Source: JBAWAP01 sp049589355 (GTDB taxonomy: Bacteria > Chloroflexota > Anaerolineae > VGOG01). From it: a DNA stretch of 34,744 nt. Made by a program: the position numbers and the translations under genes. This document shows, piece after piece, positions 23,639 through 30,679 of this stretch (position 1 is its first letter; every line of letters begins with the position of its first letter). The stretch covers positions 1 to 34,744 of the forward strand of contig JBAWAP010000301.1 of the NCBI GenBank assembly GCA_049589355.1. Reading direction: 5' to 3'. The notes beneath the pieces were generated by a model. It saw nothing but the letters and a program-made list of their open reading frames with translations. It was not told the DNA's origin and did no database searches.

Positions 23639-24157
23639 ATGGATCTTAGAGAGAAAGTCACCGAGGCGCTGGGAGGGCTGGAGCAGCTTGTGGCGAAAAT
23701 CCCCGGCTACAAGGGCTACAAGGAGAAGGAGATGCGGCGCGAGGCCGATAAACTCCTCCGGGAACACCTGGCCCGCCAGTTTGAGGAACAGCGGCGGAGG
23801 ATCGCTGACTTACAAAAGCAGTTGATTAGCTCAAAACAAGTAACCCTCCTCGATGACCTGGAGGGCGGGGTGATGAAGCTGCAGATCCTCATTGATCGGC
23901 TGAAGACGGCCAGCTACGGCTACGCCGGTTTCTTCGACGCCGTGAAGGTCAAGGAGAAGCAACTCGACGCCCTCTACGACTTCGACAACGCCCTAGTGGA
24001 CGAGGTACCTAAGGTGGCCGACGCCATCAACAAAGCCTCCGAGGCCATCGTGGCCAAGGAGGGCGCCGTTGAGGCCATAGCCGATTTGGTGAACACCATC
24101 CAGGGCGTGAACGATACGTTCAGCAAGAGACAGGATGTGATATTACAAGCGAGCTGA
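23639..24157 (+). CDS. Coiled-coil cytoplasmic protein of the SPFH cluster
   Basis: This 172-residue protein is almost entirely helical and charged, with heptad-like stretches at about 35-65 (EADKLLREHLARQFEEQRRRIADLQKQL) and 95-165. It has no signal, helix for membrane insertion or cysteine. AAGGAGGTGAGAGAGT before the ATG is a strong ribosome-binding site. It precedes the SPFH gene by 55 nt. PspA/Snf7-like envelope-stress proteins are also coiled coils found beside SPFH genes, but the PspA N-terminal signature is missing, so homology is not claimed. Confidence 0.6.
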   Translation: MDLREKVTEALGGLEQLVAKIPGYKGYKEKEMRREADKLLREHLARQFEEQRRRIADLQKQLISSKQVTLLDDLEGGVMKLQILIDRLKTASYGYAGFFDAVKVKEKQLDALYDFDNALVDEVPKVADAINKASEAIVAKEGAVEAIADLVNTIQGVNDTFSKRQDVILQAS

Positions 24158-24158
24158 A

Positions 24159-24201
24159 GCTCAAAATTCAAAATTCAAAGCTCAAAGCTCAAAGTTCAAA
24201 G
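24159..24201 (+). repeat. TCAAA-type short tandem repeats before the SPFH gene
   Basis: About five degenerate units of 7-10 bp (CTCAAAATTCAAAATTCAAAG and on) fill the short gap between the coiled-coil and SPFH genes and run into the AAGGAGG ribosome-binding site at 24198-24204. The repeat number could therefore affect translation initiation. Confidence 0.65.
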
Positions 24202-24212
24202 GAGGAAAGCAA

Positions 24213-25238
24213 ATGGCACGGATTTTCGACGTGATAGAGTTCTTCGACGAGACGGGGCGGCAGATGGTGCATCGAATGCCGGAGCATGGTTCAGGCGATT
24301 TCCGTCTGGGCTCGCAGCTCATCGTGCGCGAGAGCCAGGCGGCCGTCTTCTTCCGCGACGGCAAGGCCCTGGATACCCTCGGCGCTGGCCGGCACACCAT
24401 TTCCACGGCCAACATCCCGCTGCTGACCAGGCTGATCGGCATCCCCTTCAGCGGCGAGACGCCTTTCAAGGCCGAGGTCTGCTTCGTCAACCTGCGGGAG
24501 TTCCTGGAGCAAAGGTGGGGCACTCCTGAGGCCATCACCCTGCGCGATAGCGAGCTGGGCATGGTGCGCTTGCGGGCCTTCGGCACCTACTCCATGCAGG
24601 TGAGCGATCCCCAGCTCTTCGTCAACAAGATCGTGGGCACCCAGGGGCTCTACGAAACGAGTCAGATCCAGGGCTTTCTGCGGAGCATCATTATAGCCAA
24701 GCTAACCGACCTCCTGGGCGAGGTGCGGAAATCCATCCTCGACCTGCCCAGCATGTACGATGAGATCGGCGCTGGCACCAAGGCCAAGGTGCAGGACGAC
24801 TTCAATGCCCTGGGCATAGCCCTCAAGACCCTCTACGTCACCTCCATCAGCCCCACCGAGGAGACGGCCAAGGCCATTGATGAGCGGGCGTCCATGGGCG
24901 CCATCGGCAACATGCAGGCCTACCTCCAGTTCAAGACGGCGCGGGCCATGACCGAGGCCGCTGGAGCGCCTGGCGGCGTGGCCGGGGCTGGGGTCGGGTT
25001 GGGGGCTGGCGTGGGTATGGGGGCGGCCATGGCCCAGATGATGGCTCAGTCCATGCAGCCGGGCGCGCAGGCGGCGACGATGATGTGCCCCAGTTGCTCG
25101 GCGCAGATCCCCGCCGGCTCGAAATTCTGTCCCCAATGCGGGGGCAAGATCGGCGGCGAGATGATCTGCCCCAATTGCCAGGCCAACGTGTCCGAAAGCT
25201 CTAAATTCTGTCCCAACTGCGGCACGAAGATAGCGTAG
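24213..25238 (+). CDS. SPFH-domain protein with double zinc ribbon (YdjI-like)
   Basis: This 341-residue protein has the virion-core/SPFH family start (FDVIEFFDETGRQMVHRMPEHGSGDFRLGSQLIVRESQAAVFFRDGK read over residues 4-50). An SPFH body runs to about 240, and a Gly/Ala/Met-rich hinge follows (260-288). Two zinc-ribbon units at 290-341 have four CPxC knuckles (CPSC, CPQC, CPNC, CPNC). SPFH proteins form membrane-associated scaffolds. In Bacillus, YdjI has the same SPFH plus zinc-ribbon plan and recruits a PspA homologue, which supports an envelope-maintenance role here. GGAGGAAAGCAA precedes the ATG. Confidence 0.85.
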   Translation: MARIFDVIEFFDETGRQMVHRMPEHGSGDFRLGSQLIVRESQAAVFFRDGKALDTLGAGRHTISTANIPLLTRLIGIPFSGETPFKAEVCFVNLREFLEQRWGTPEAITLRDSELGMVRLRAFGTYSMQVSDPQLFVNKIVGTQGLYETSQIQGFLRSIIIAKLTDLLGEVRKSILDLPSMYDEIGAGTKAKVQDDFNALGIALKTLYVTSISPTEETAKAIDERASMGAIGNMQAYLQFKTARAMTEAAGAPGGVAGAGVGLGAGVGMGAAMAQMMAQSMQPGAQAATMMCPSCSAQIPAGSKFCPQCGGKIGGEMICPNCQANVSESSKFCPNCGTKIA

Positions 25239-25355
25239 CGAAGATTTTCGATTGCCGATTTTCGATTCGGAAGCCTTATGAATCAGAAAGGGCTTCCAGA
25301 GATGATGCACACCTTTGGAAGCTCTTTGCTTTTTGGGGAGATGATCTCCGTCCGG

Positions 25356-25658
25356 TCAGCCTCCTTCGGCTGACTCGATAGAGCGCAAGCGAATCTCGAT
25401 CCTGGCTCCAAGGGCCTCAGCTACTTTTTGCAGGAAACCTAAGGATGGCTTTATAGAGGCATTCTCTAATCGAGAGATGCCCGATTGTTTTGTGCCTACC
25501 AATTCAGCCAACTCTTTCTGCGTCAAGCCCTTTTCCAGGCGCAGGCGGATCACCTCTCGTGCAACCTGGAACTCGGGCTCGAGTTCATAATAAGCAGCGG
25601 CGAATTCAGGATTGCGCAGTTGTTCCTTTAAGAACTCTTTATAGCTTTTAGTTGTCAT
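25356..25658 (-). CDS. XRE-family antitoxin (HigA-like)
   Basis: This 100-residue protein has a classic helix-turn-helix, LEKGLTQKELAELVGTKQSGISRLENASIKPSL (residues 56-88), after a 45-residue N-terminal helical part. It should bind DNA and neutralise the toxin encoded just upstream. Its ATG overlaps the toxin TGA (ATGA), so translation is coupled. The toxin-first order is that of higBA systems. The palindrome in the promoter at 26027-26042 is the probable binding site. Confidence 0.9.
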   Translation of the reverse strand: MTTKSYKEFLKEQLRNPEFAAAYYELEPEFQVAREVIRLRLEKGLTQKELAELVGTKQSGISRLENASIKPSLGFLQKVAEALGARIEIRLRSIESAEGG

Positions 25659-26011
25659 TGCATTCCCTCCTCTCTAGTCAAGAAGTCGGCCATTCGTCCT
25701 TTGGCTATCTCCAGTTCTCTCCTGGGCGTCTTTTGAGTTTTCTTCAAAAAGCCGTGGAGAAGAATAAACCGGTGGCCCACATAGGCGAAATAGATGATAC
25801 GATAGGCCTTTCTACCCGCATGGATACGCAACTCCCATAGCTTACCTCTGAGATGTTTAACGTAGGGCGAGCCAAGCTGAAGGCCGTATTCCTCCAGGAG
25901 GTTAATGGTCCAAGCAATGCGTGCGCGGTCTTTCTCAGATAAACTAACCAAGAAGCCCTCAACGGGGACATTCCCTTCAGCATCTCTATAAAAGTCTATC
26001 ATCCAAGTCAT
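25655..26011 (-). CDS. RelE/HigB-like toxin (phage-derived Gp49-like, DUF891)
   Basis: This 118-residue protein has the DUF891 pattern FYRDAEGNVPVEGFLVSLSEKDRARI, then LGSPYVKHLRGKLWELRI, RKAYRIIYFAYVGHRFILLHGFLKKTQKTP. The last part holds the basic and aromatic residues that face mRNA in RelE-fold ribosome-dependent RNases. The first ATG (26011) would leave a leader of only a few nucleotides given the promoter. ATG 26002, which begins MIDFYRD, is a credible alternative start. It is co-transcribed with the antitoxin gene. Confidence 0.88.
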   Translation of the reverse strand: MTWMIDFYRDAEGNVPVEGFLVSLSEKDRARIAWTINLLEEYGLQLGSPYVKHLRGKLWELRIHAGRKAYRIIYFAYVGHRFILLHGFLKKTQKTPRRELEIAKGRMADFLTREEGMQ

Positions 26012-26023
26012 ATTCTCTCTCTA

Positions 26024-26052
26024 AGTATAACACAGATGTTATCTAATGTCAA
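26024..26052 (-). promoter_or_regulatory. higBA-type promoter with overlapping operator
   Basis: On the minus strand TTGACA (26047-26052) and TATACT (26024-26029) are spaced by 17 bp. The perfect inverted repeat ATAACA-N4-TGTTAT (26027-26042) overlaps the -10 box and most of the spacer. It is a well-placed operator for repression by the XRE antitoxin. The -35 box lies in the last codons of the YfhO-like gene transcribed in the same direction. Confidence 0.8.
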
Positions 26053-28588
26053 ATAGGCGAGCCCGCCAAGTGAATAGAGCCCACACAGCTAGGCCAACCC
26101 ACGTGGCCACGCTGATGCCCAACCCCACTTTCCAGGAGGTGGGCTCGAAAACGAGGCGCACTTCGTGGTAGCCTGGCTCCAGGTAGACCGCGCGGAAAGC
26201 ATAGTTGGCTCGCAGGATCGGCTCGGCGCGACCGTCAACGTAAGCCCTCCAGCCGGGATAGTAGACCTCGCTGAGGACGAGATACGCCTCCGTCGAGGTT
26301 TTGGCTATGAGATGGATGGCATTGGGACGGTAAGCCGTAATGTCCAAGGATTCGCTTCCTGCTTCCTGCTTCTTGCTCCCCTGCTCCCTTGCTCCCTTGC
26401 TCCCTGGCAAAGGCTTGCCCCCCTCCACGACTACGCTGCTGGCCGGGTCGAAGCTCGGATCTTGAATCGTAACGAAGGCACTCTCTTGATCGGGCACCAC
26501 TACGGCCTGGTGGACGAGGATGGCTCGCGGCAACGCCTTGGTGTTCAGGTAGATGTTGACCTGAGGATCACGGTCGAAGACAGGCACGAACTTGTCCCAG
26601 TCCAGGGGCACGTCCTTGTGGCCGATGACGTACTTGGCGTTCGCGAAGTCATACAGACGAGAGGACCGGAGGCCCCGCAAGCCCACTGCATCCCAGTATC
26701 GCTTATAATCGGCCAACTGCAGCGGGTTCCAGATACCTGAAACGTCGAAGATGCCGTACAACAGGCTGGCGTCGGGCTGCCAGACGTCCCAAACCCCGGT
26801 TCCCGTGTCTATGCGGTAGTAGCCGGGGTCGGATTTCAGGAACTCGATGGCCTCAGGGTGTTGGAAGCCCACTGTGGGGTCGTTGTGCTCCAGGTCGGTA
26901 TAGGCTCCCATGCTGAACAGGTCAAGGGCGATCAAGACCACAGCCAGTGAGCCCAAGGCCCAACGTCTACCCCAACGATACCGGCGCAGGTAGAGAATAG
27001 CCAGGCTGGCGGCCAGGATCAAAAGGAAAAAGACCAGGCCATTGACTGCGCTCACCGCCCTTTTGTATACCGTTGCGTCTTTGCCCTGAGCGGTCAAAAT
27101 AGCGTGGTAGCCCAAAGACAAGCCGATGATGGCTATCCCCAACCAGATCCAAGGGGCTATCTTCAGCAAACGGCGGAACACGGCGCGCATCCCGTGACTT
27201 AGTGGCCGTAGGAGGGCATCCAGACCAAGGGCAGCCAGGGCGGCCAGGGAAAAGTCCAGGAGGTAGATGAAGCGGGCCGGAGCACGCAGTTTGTCGAAGC
27301 CGGGCAGCAAGTAGAGCCAACCGTGCGGGATGGCAAAGCCGCCGAAGGCCAAAAGGAGCGAGATAATGGCCAAGAGCAGGAAAAAGCGGGTCAGCCCGTC
27401 CCGCCTGAGAAGGACGGCCAAGGCGGCCAGGACGAGGGGCAAGACGCCGACGTAGCCTACCTCCACCCGATCCCACGGTCCCCAAAAGCTTGCCGGCCCG
27501 CGTCCGAAGAAGCCGGGGATGAGCAGCCCCACCAGCCCCACCGGCGGCAGGGAATATTGACTAGCCTCCTGGTAACTCATCTCGGCGCGCACGGTGTGAC
27601 TGGCCATCTCATAGCTGGGGATGAGGGCTAAGGCGGCGAAGCAGAAGGCAATTAAGTAACAGGGTAATAAGTAACGAGTTAACGAGTGAAAAAGGAGTCG
27701 CCTCCCCAGATAGAGGGTGTATAGTGCCAATGCGAGCACGATGAACAACGTTATCTGAACGTGTCCGGCCAGGGTGGCGATGCCCAGGAAGACGCCTGCT
27801 GCCACAGCCATGACCGGTCGCTCTTCGGCCACGGCCCGGTGGTAGTAGAGGAAGATGAGGGGAAGCCAGGCGGCCACGGCGATCATGTTCAGGTTGCCGA
27901 AGTGGGTGATGAACAGGTCGGAGAACATGAAGGCGATGGCGCCAACTAATGCGGCGGAGCGACTCAGGCCTGTCATTGCGAGCGTAGCGAAGCAATCCCC
28001 GCGTTGCACATGCATTGAAGGCGGGAGATTGCTTCGTCGCTCCGCTCCTCGCAATGACAGGGAGCGAAGACAGATGTACATGAAGGCTCCAGCCAGGAAG
28101 AAATGGAAGATGGCCAACAGTTCCATGGTGGAGTAGGTTACTTCGGGGAAGAGGAGGAAAAAGAGGAGATTCACGGGATAGAAGAGGCCCGACTGGTTGT
28201 CGGCGGCGAAGGGGGCACCACCGTAGAGATAGGGATTCCACAGGGGTATAATACCTTGCCTGAGACTGCGAGACGCAAAGTGGTAGAGAGGATATAGGAA
28301 GGAGACCAGATCGCCGCCCCCGGAGGGCATCCAAGTATCGTCAGTCAAAAAGAGCTGCCAGAAGAAGCCGAGAGTGGCTAGAGCGATGACGCCCAAGGCC
28401 AGTACGTCGCGGTGATAGTCTATTGCCAGCCGCCCCCGCTGGTGAAGCCAGCAAGCTATCGCATAAGCTGCTAGCCACAAGACGAAGAGCCCTAGCAGCC
28501 AACTTCCTGGCAGAAGCAATATGCCCTCCCTTATTCTCGCCGCAAGCCTGGCGAAGGTTTGCCCGGTCAGCCCTTGGCAACAGTGCAT
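26039..28588 (-). CDS. YfhO-family multipass membrane protein carrying an in-frame palindrome insertion
   Basis: This protein of up to 849 residues has about 12-14 membrane helices and a C-terminal beta domain. GGGDLVSFLYPLYHF, GIIPLWNPYLYGGAPF and SGLFYPVNLL (residues 90-141) are the YfhO/GT-C-like first-loop signatures. VLSEVYYPGWRAYVDG near the end is also typical. In Firmicutes YfhO is implicated in glycosylating lipoteichoic acid; here the acceptor is unknown. Residues 177-211 are encoded by a 105-bp mobile palindrome. A second simple repeat encodes a GSKxxxEQGSKKQEAGSES-like stretch. The ATG at 28588 lies inside a degenerate MITE; TTG 28519, preceded by AGGGAGGGC, is a likely original start. 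Confidence 0.82.
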   Translation of the reverse strand: MHCCQGLTGQTFARLAARIREGILLLPGSWLLGLFVLWLAAYAIACWLHQRGRLAIDYHRDVLALGVIALATLGFFWQLFLTDDTWMPSGGGDLVSFLYPLYHFASRSLRQGIIPLWNPYLYGGAPFAADNQSGLFYPVNLLFFLLFPEVTYSTMELLAIFHFFLAGAFMYICLRSLSLRGAERRSNLPPSMHVQRGDCFATLAMTGLSRSAALVGAIAFMFSDLFITHFGNLNMIAVAAWLPLIFLYYHRAVAEERPVMAVAAGVFLGIATLAGHVQITLFIVLALALYTLYLGRRLLFHSLTRYLLPCYLIAFCFAALALIPSYEMASHTVRAEMSYQEASQYSLPPVGLVGLLIPGFFGRGPASFWGPWDRVEVGYVGVLPLVLAALAVLLRRDGLTRFFLLLAIISLLLAFGGFAIPHGWLYLLPGFDKLRAPARFIYLLDFSLAALAALGLDALLRPLSHGMRAVFRRLLKIAPWIWLGIAIIGLSLGYHAILTAQGKDATVYKRAVSAVNGLVFFLLILAASLAILYLRRYRWGRRWALGSLAVVLIALDLFSMGAYTDLEHNDPTVGFQHPEAIEFLKSDPGYYRIDTGTGVWDVWQPDASLLYGIFDVSGIWNPLQLADYKRYWDAVGLRGLRSSRLYDFANAKYVIGHKDVPLDWDKFVPVFDRDPQVNIYLNTKALPRAILVHQAVVVPDQESAFVTIQDPSFDPASSVVVEGGKPLPGSKGAREQGSKKQEAGSESLDITAYRPNAIHLIAKTSTEAYLVLSEVYYPGWRAYVDGRAEPILRANYAFRAVYLEPGYHEVRLVFEPTSWKVGLGISVATWVGLAVWALFTWRARLFDIR
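26351..26408 (-). repeat. GGGAGCAA-type simple repeat inside the YfhO-like gene
   Basis: Repeats of GCTTCCT and GCTCCCTT on the plus strand encode GSK/REQ/KKQEAGSES on the coding strand, within an extracytoplasmic loop. The same GGGAGCAAGGGAGCAAGG unit occurs between the PfkB and BtpA genes near 14560-14578, so it behaves as intergenic material caught in a gene. Confidence 0.65.
27963..28060. mobile_element. Palindromic MITE-like element inserted in frame in the YfhO-like gene
   Basis: A 98-bp palindrome with arms CTGTCATTGCGAG and CTCGCAATGACAG is flanked by the direct repeat GGAGCGA at 27956-27962 and 28061-28067. Element plus one duplication is 105 bp, so 35 codons were added without a frameshift. 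The arms match the interior of MITE copy 2, and one end keeps CTCAG/CTGAG of the shared terminal repeat. Confidence 0.85.
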
Positions 28589-28642
28589 TCAGCGGTCACA
28601 GAAAGCACTCTTGAATCATGCTATGAACCTTCGCAAGGCTGA
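28543..28642. mobile_element. Degenerate MITE copy at the 5' end of the YfhO-like gene
   Basis: GCAAGCCTGGCGAAGGTTTG (28543-28562) and AACCTTCGCAAGGCTGA (28626-28642) form imperfect inverted arms. The second matches TCAGCCTTGCGAAGGTT of MITE copy 3 (32002-32018) exactly over 17 bp. The outer GTAACTG part and target duplication are lost. The apparent ATG of the YfhO-like gene lies inside it. Confidence 0.6.
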
Positions 28643-28675
28643 CGACCCCGACGCCGATGGCCCTGTAATAGCCCC

Positions 28676-29368
28676 CTACTCCGGCACCTCTCCAGCCAAG
28701 ATGTCAGCCAACTGCTTTTGTTGGTTGGCGGGCATGGGCCTCTCCTTGCTCAGGTTCCGCAGGAAAGACTTGAATTGCTTGCCATCTAACACGGGAACAG
28801 CGGGGTTCTCCGTCTCTAGATCCACCTGGGGATTGGTTAACACCACCACCCCCTCAATGGGCACTTCTTCATCAAGAGATCGTTGAGCCAGGAAGCGGCG
28901 AAGCGCTTCGACTTCGGCTCGCACCTCCCGCGTCGGGTTGCCCAGTCCTTCCTGTCCAAAGAGGCGCAGTATTCGCTTCCAACCAACCTCGTGATGCCAC
29001 TTCTTGCCCTCGCAGCGAACCTTGCCCCCTTGATGCTTGGGGTTGATAACGCAAAGGCCAAAGGGGGCTAGCAGGACGTGACGGGCGCGGAGGACGTAGT
29101 TGTAGAGGTAATAACGATTGTCGAAGCCCTTCAGTATCTTGTCCAGTGTCTGATCGCCACGCGGCTCCCTGACCCAGTGGTTGGCGTTGTAGATACCGAC
29201 CTGGGCGAGCAGAAAGCCCACGATGAGGCAGCCAAACGATGCCAGCAACCACTGGGGAAAAAGAGAGGCGCCTAGCCCCAAGATCAATATCCCCAACCCA
29301 GCGAAGCTGGCCACACGGCCTAATCTGGCTCTGTTCCTGATCAATTTCTCGTTGGTGATGACTTGCAT
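28676..29368 (-). CDS. NERD-domain membrane protein
   Basis: This 230-residue protein has two N-terminal membrane helices (about 18-35 and 38-60), then a nuclease-related domain. GDQTLDKILKGFDNRYYLYNYVL, LLAPFGLCVINPKHQGGKVRCEGKKWHH and EGVVVLTNPQVDLE fit NERD, with the INPKHQGGKV region at the usual catalytic-site strand. NERD proteins are predicted, largely untested, DNA-processing or binding enzymes. AAAGGAAGGAA precedes the ATG. It lies between fabF and the YfhO-like gene, all on the minus strand and perhaps one transcript. The last residue block (PMPANQQKQLADIL) is unremarkable. Confidence 0.8.
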   Translation of the reverse strand: MQVITNEKLIRNRARLGRVASFAGLGILILGLGASLFPQWLLASFGCLIVGFLLAQVGIYNANHWVREPRGDQTLDKILKGFDNRYYLYNYVLRARHVLLAPFGLCVINPKHQGGKVRCEGKKWHHEVGWKRILRLFGQEGLGNPTREVRAEVEALRRFLAQRSLDEEVPIEGVVVLTNPQVDLETENPAVPVLDGKQFKSFLRNLSKERPMPANQQKQLADILAGEVPE

Positions 29369-29379
29369 TTCCTTCCTTT

Positions 29380-29408
29380 CGAGATTTGAAGTTTGAGCTT
29401 TGAAGTTT
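29380..29408 (-). repeat. TCAAA-type short repeats between fabF and the NERD gene
   Basis: On the minus strand the units read AAACTTCAAAGCTCAAACTTCAAATCTCG in short overlapping pieces. They fill the 41-nt gap after fabF and abut the NERD gene ribosome-binding site, mirroring the arrangement at 24159-24201. Confidence 0.6.
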
Positions 29409-29409
29409 T

Positions 29410-30669
29410 CTATCCCGTGTACCTACTAAAGACCGCGCATGCATTCTGTCCCCCCAAGCCGAAAGAGTTACAGATGGCGATGTCCACCTGGGCATTCCGG
29501 GCCACGTTGGGGACATAGTCCAGGTCGCAATCGGGGTCGGGGGTCTCGAGGTTGATGGTGGGATGGATGATGTTGTCCCGAATAGTGAGGATGCAGACAA
29601 TGGATTCCACAGCTCCTGCGGCACCCCACAGGTGGCCGATCATGGACTTGGAGGAACTGATGGGCACGCGGTAGGCATGGTCGCCGAAGACTTTCTTGAT
29701 GGCCTGGGTCTCCGAAACGTCGCCCAGGGGCGTGCCGGTGCCATGGGCGTTGATGTAGTCCACCTCACTGGGTTCCACACCCGCATCTTCCAGCGCCCAG
29801 CGCATAGCCCGCGCTGCCCCCAAGCCTTCGGGATCTGGTGCAATAAGATGGTAGGCATCGTTGGAAGCACCACAGCCTAGCACCTCTGCATAGATGCGAG
29901 CCCCCCGCTCCAGAGCGTGCTCCAGGCTCTCCAGGATCAAGATACCGGCCCCCTCGCCCCCGACGAACCCGTCACGATCTTTGTCGAAGGGACGACAGGC
30001 CCGCTCAGGCTCATCGTTGCGGATGGAATAGGCTCGCCCCACGCAGAAGACGGCCAGGGCCAGCTCACAGACGCCACCCTCCGTCCCACCGGTCACCATG
30101 ACCCTGGCCTTCCCCCGGCGGATGACGTCTGCTGCCTCGCCGATGGCCTGCGTGCCGGCGGCGCAGGCGGCAGAGATGGTGGAGCTGTAACCCTTGATGC
30201 CGTAGATGTAAGCCACCTGGAAGGCAGCCAGGTTAGGGGGCATCATCACTATGAAAAAAGGCGATATGCGCATGCCACCGCGCTCGAACATGGTCCGACA
30301 GGCCTTCTCCGTCTCCTCTATGCCCCCCACGGAGTTGCCCAAGAGCACACCTATCTCTTCAGTGTCCTCCTCGTTAATAACGAGGCCTGCATCCTCTAAG
30401 GCCATCTTGGTCGCGGCCACGGCGAACTGGCTGAAGCGGGCCATGCGCTTCGCCTCTTTGGGATTCATGTAATCTCCTGGATTAAACCCTTTCACCTCGC
30501 CGATGATCTGGGTGGGGTAGCCATTGGGATCGAACTGGCTGACGCGAGCTATACCGCTTCGACCGGCAATGAGCCCCTGCCAGGTCTCCTCGGCGGTCAG
30601 TGCTAGAGGAGTGATGGCCCCCAGGCCGGTGACAACGACTCTCTCTTTGACGCTGCGTTTTCTTGGCAT
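29410..30669 (-). CDS. fabF: 3-oxoacyl-[acyl-carrier-protein] synthase II
   Basis: This 419-residue KAS II condenses malonyl-ACP with a growing acyl chain in type II fatty-acid synthesis. The catalytic set is complete: Cys169 in SAACAAG, His309 in NAHGTGTPLGD, Lys341 and His346 in SKSMIGHLWGAAGAVE. RVVVTGLGAITPL opens the thiolase fold and the length is normal. GGGAGGTTGAT before ATG 30669 sets the start, although the frame stays open into plsX. It lies 10 nt after plsX on the same strand, a common pairing that links chain elongation to phospholipid synthesis. Confidence 0.96.
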   Translation of the reverse strand: MPRKRSVKERVVVTGLGAITPLALTAEETWQGLIAGRSGIARVSQFDPNGYPTQIIGEVKGFNPGDYMNPKEAKRMARFSQFAVAATKMALEDAGLVINEEDTEEIGVLLGNSVGGIEETEKACRTMFERGGMRISPFFIVMMPPNLAAFQVAYIYGIKGYSSTISAACAAGTQAIGEAADVIRRGKARVMVTGGTEGGVCELALAVFCVGRAYSIRNDEPERACRPFDKDRDGFVGGEGAGILILESLEHALERGARIYAEVLGCGASNDAYHLIAPDPEGLGAARAMRWALEDAGVEPSEVDYINAHGTGTPLGDVSETQAIKKVFGDHAYRVPISSSKSMIGHLWGAAGAVESIVCILTIRDNIIHPTINLETPDPDCDLDYVPNVARNAQVDIAICNSFGLGGQNACAVFSRYTG

Positions 30670-30679
30670 ATCAACCTCC

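Noticed and set aside
23639..24157. Calling the coiled-coil protein PspA
   Set aside because: It is helical and next to an SPFH gene, but it lacks the PspA N-terminal signature and is shorter than usual.
24159..24201. Possible CRISPR array
   Set aside because: The units are 7-10 bp, contiguous and without unique spacers, so this is a simple repeat. No cas gene is present.
26165..26740. A 191-codon plus-strand frame
   Set aside because: It is antisense to the C-terminal domain of the YfhO-like gene and matches no family I know.
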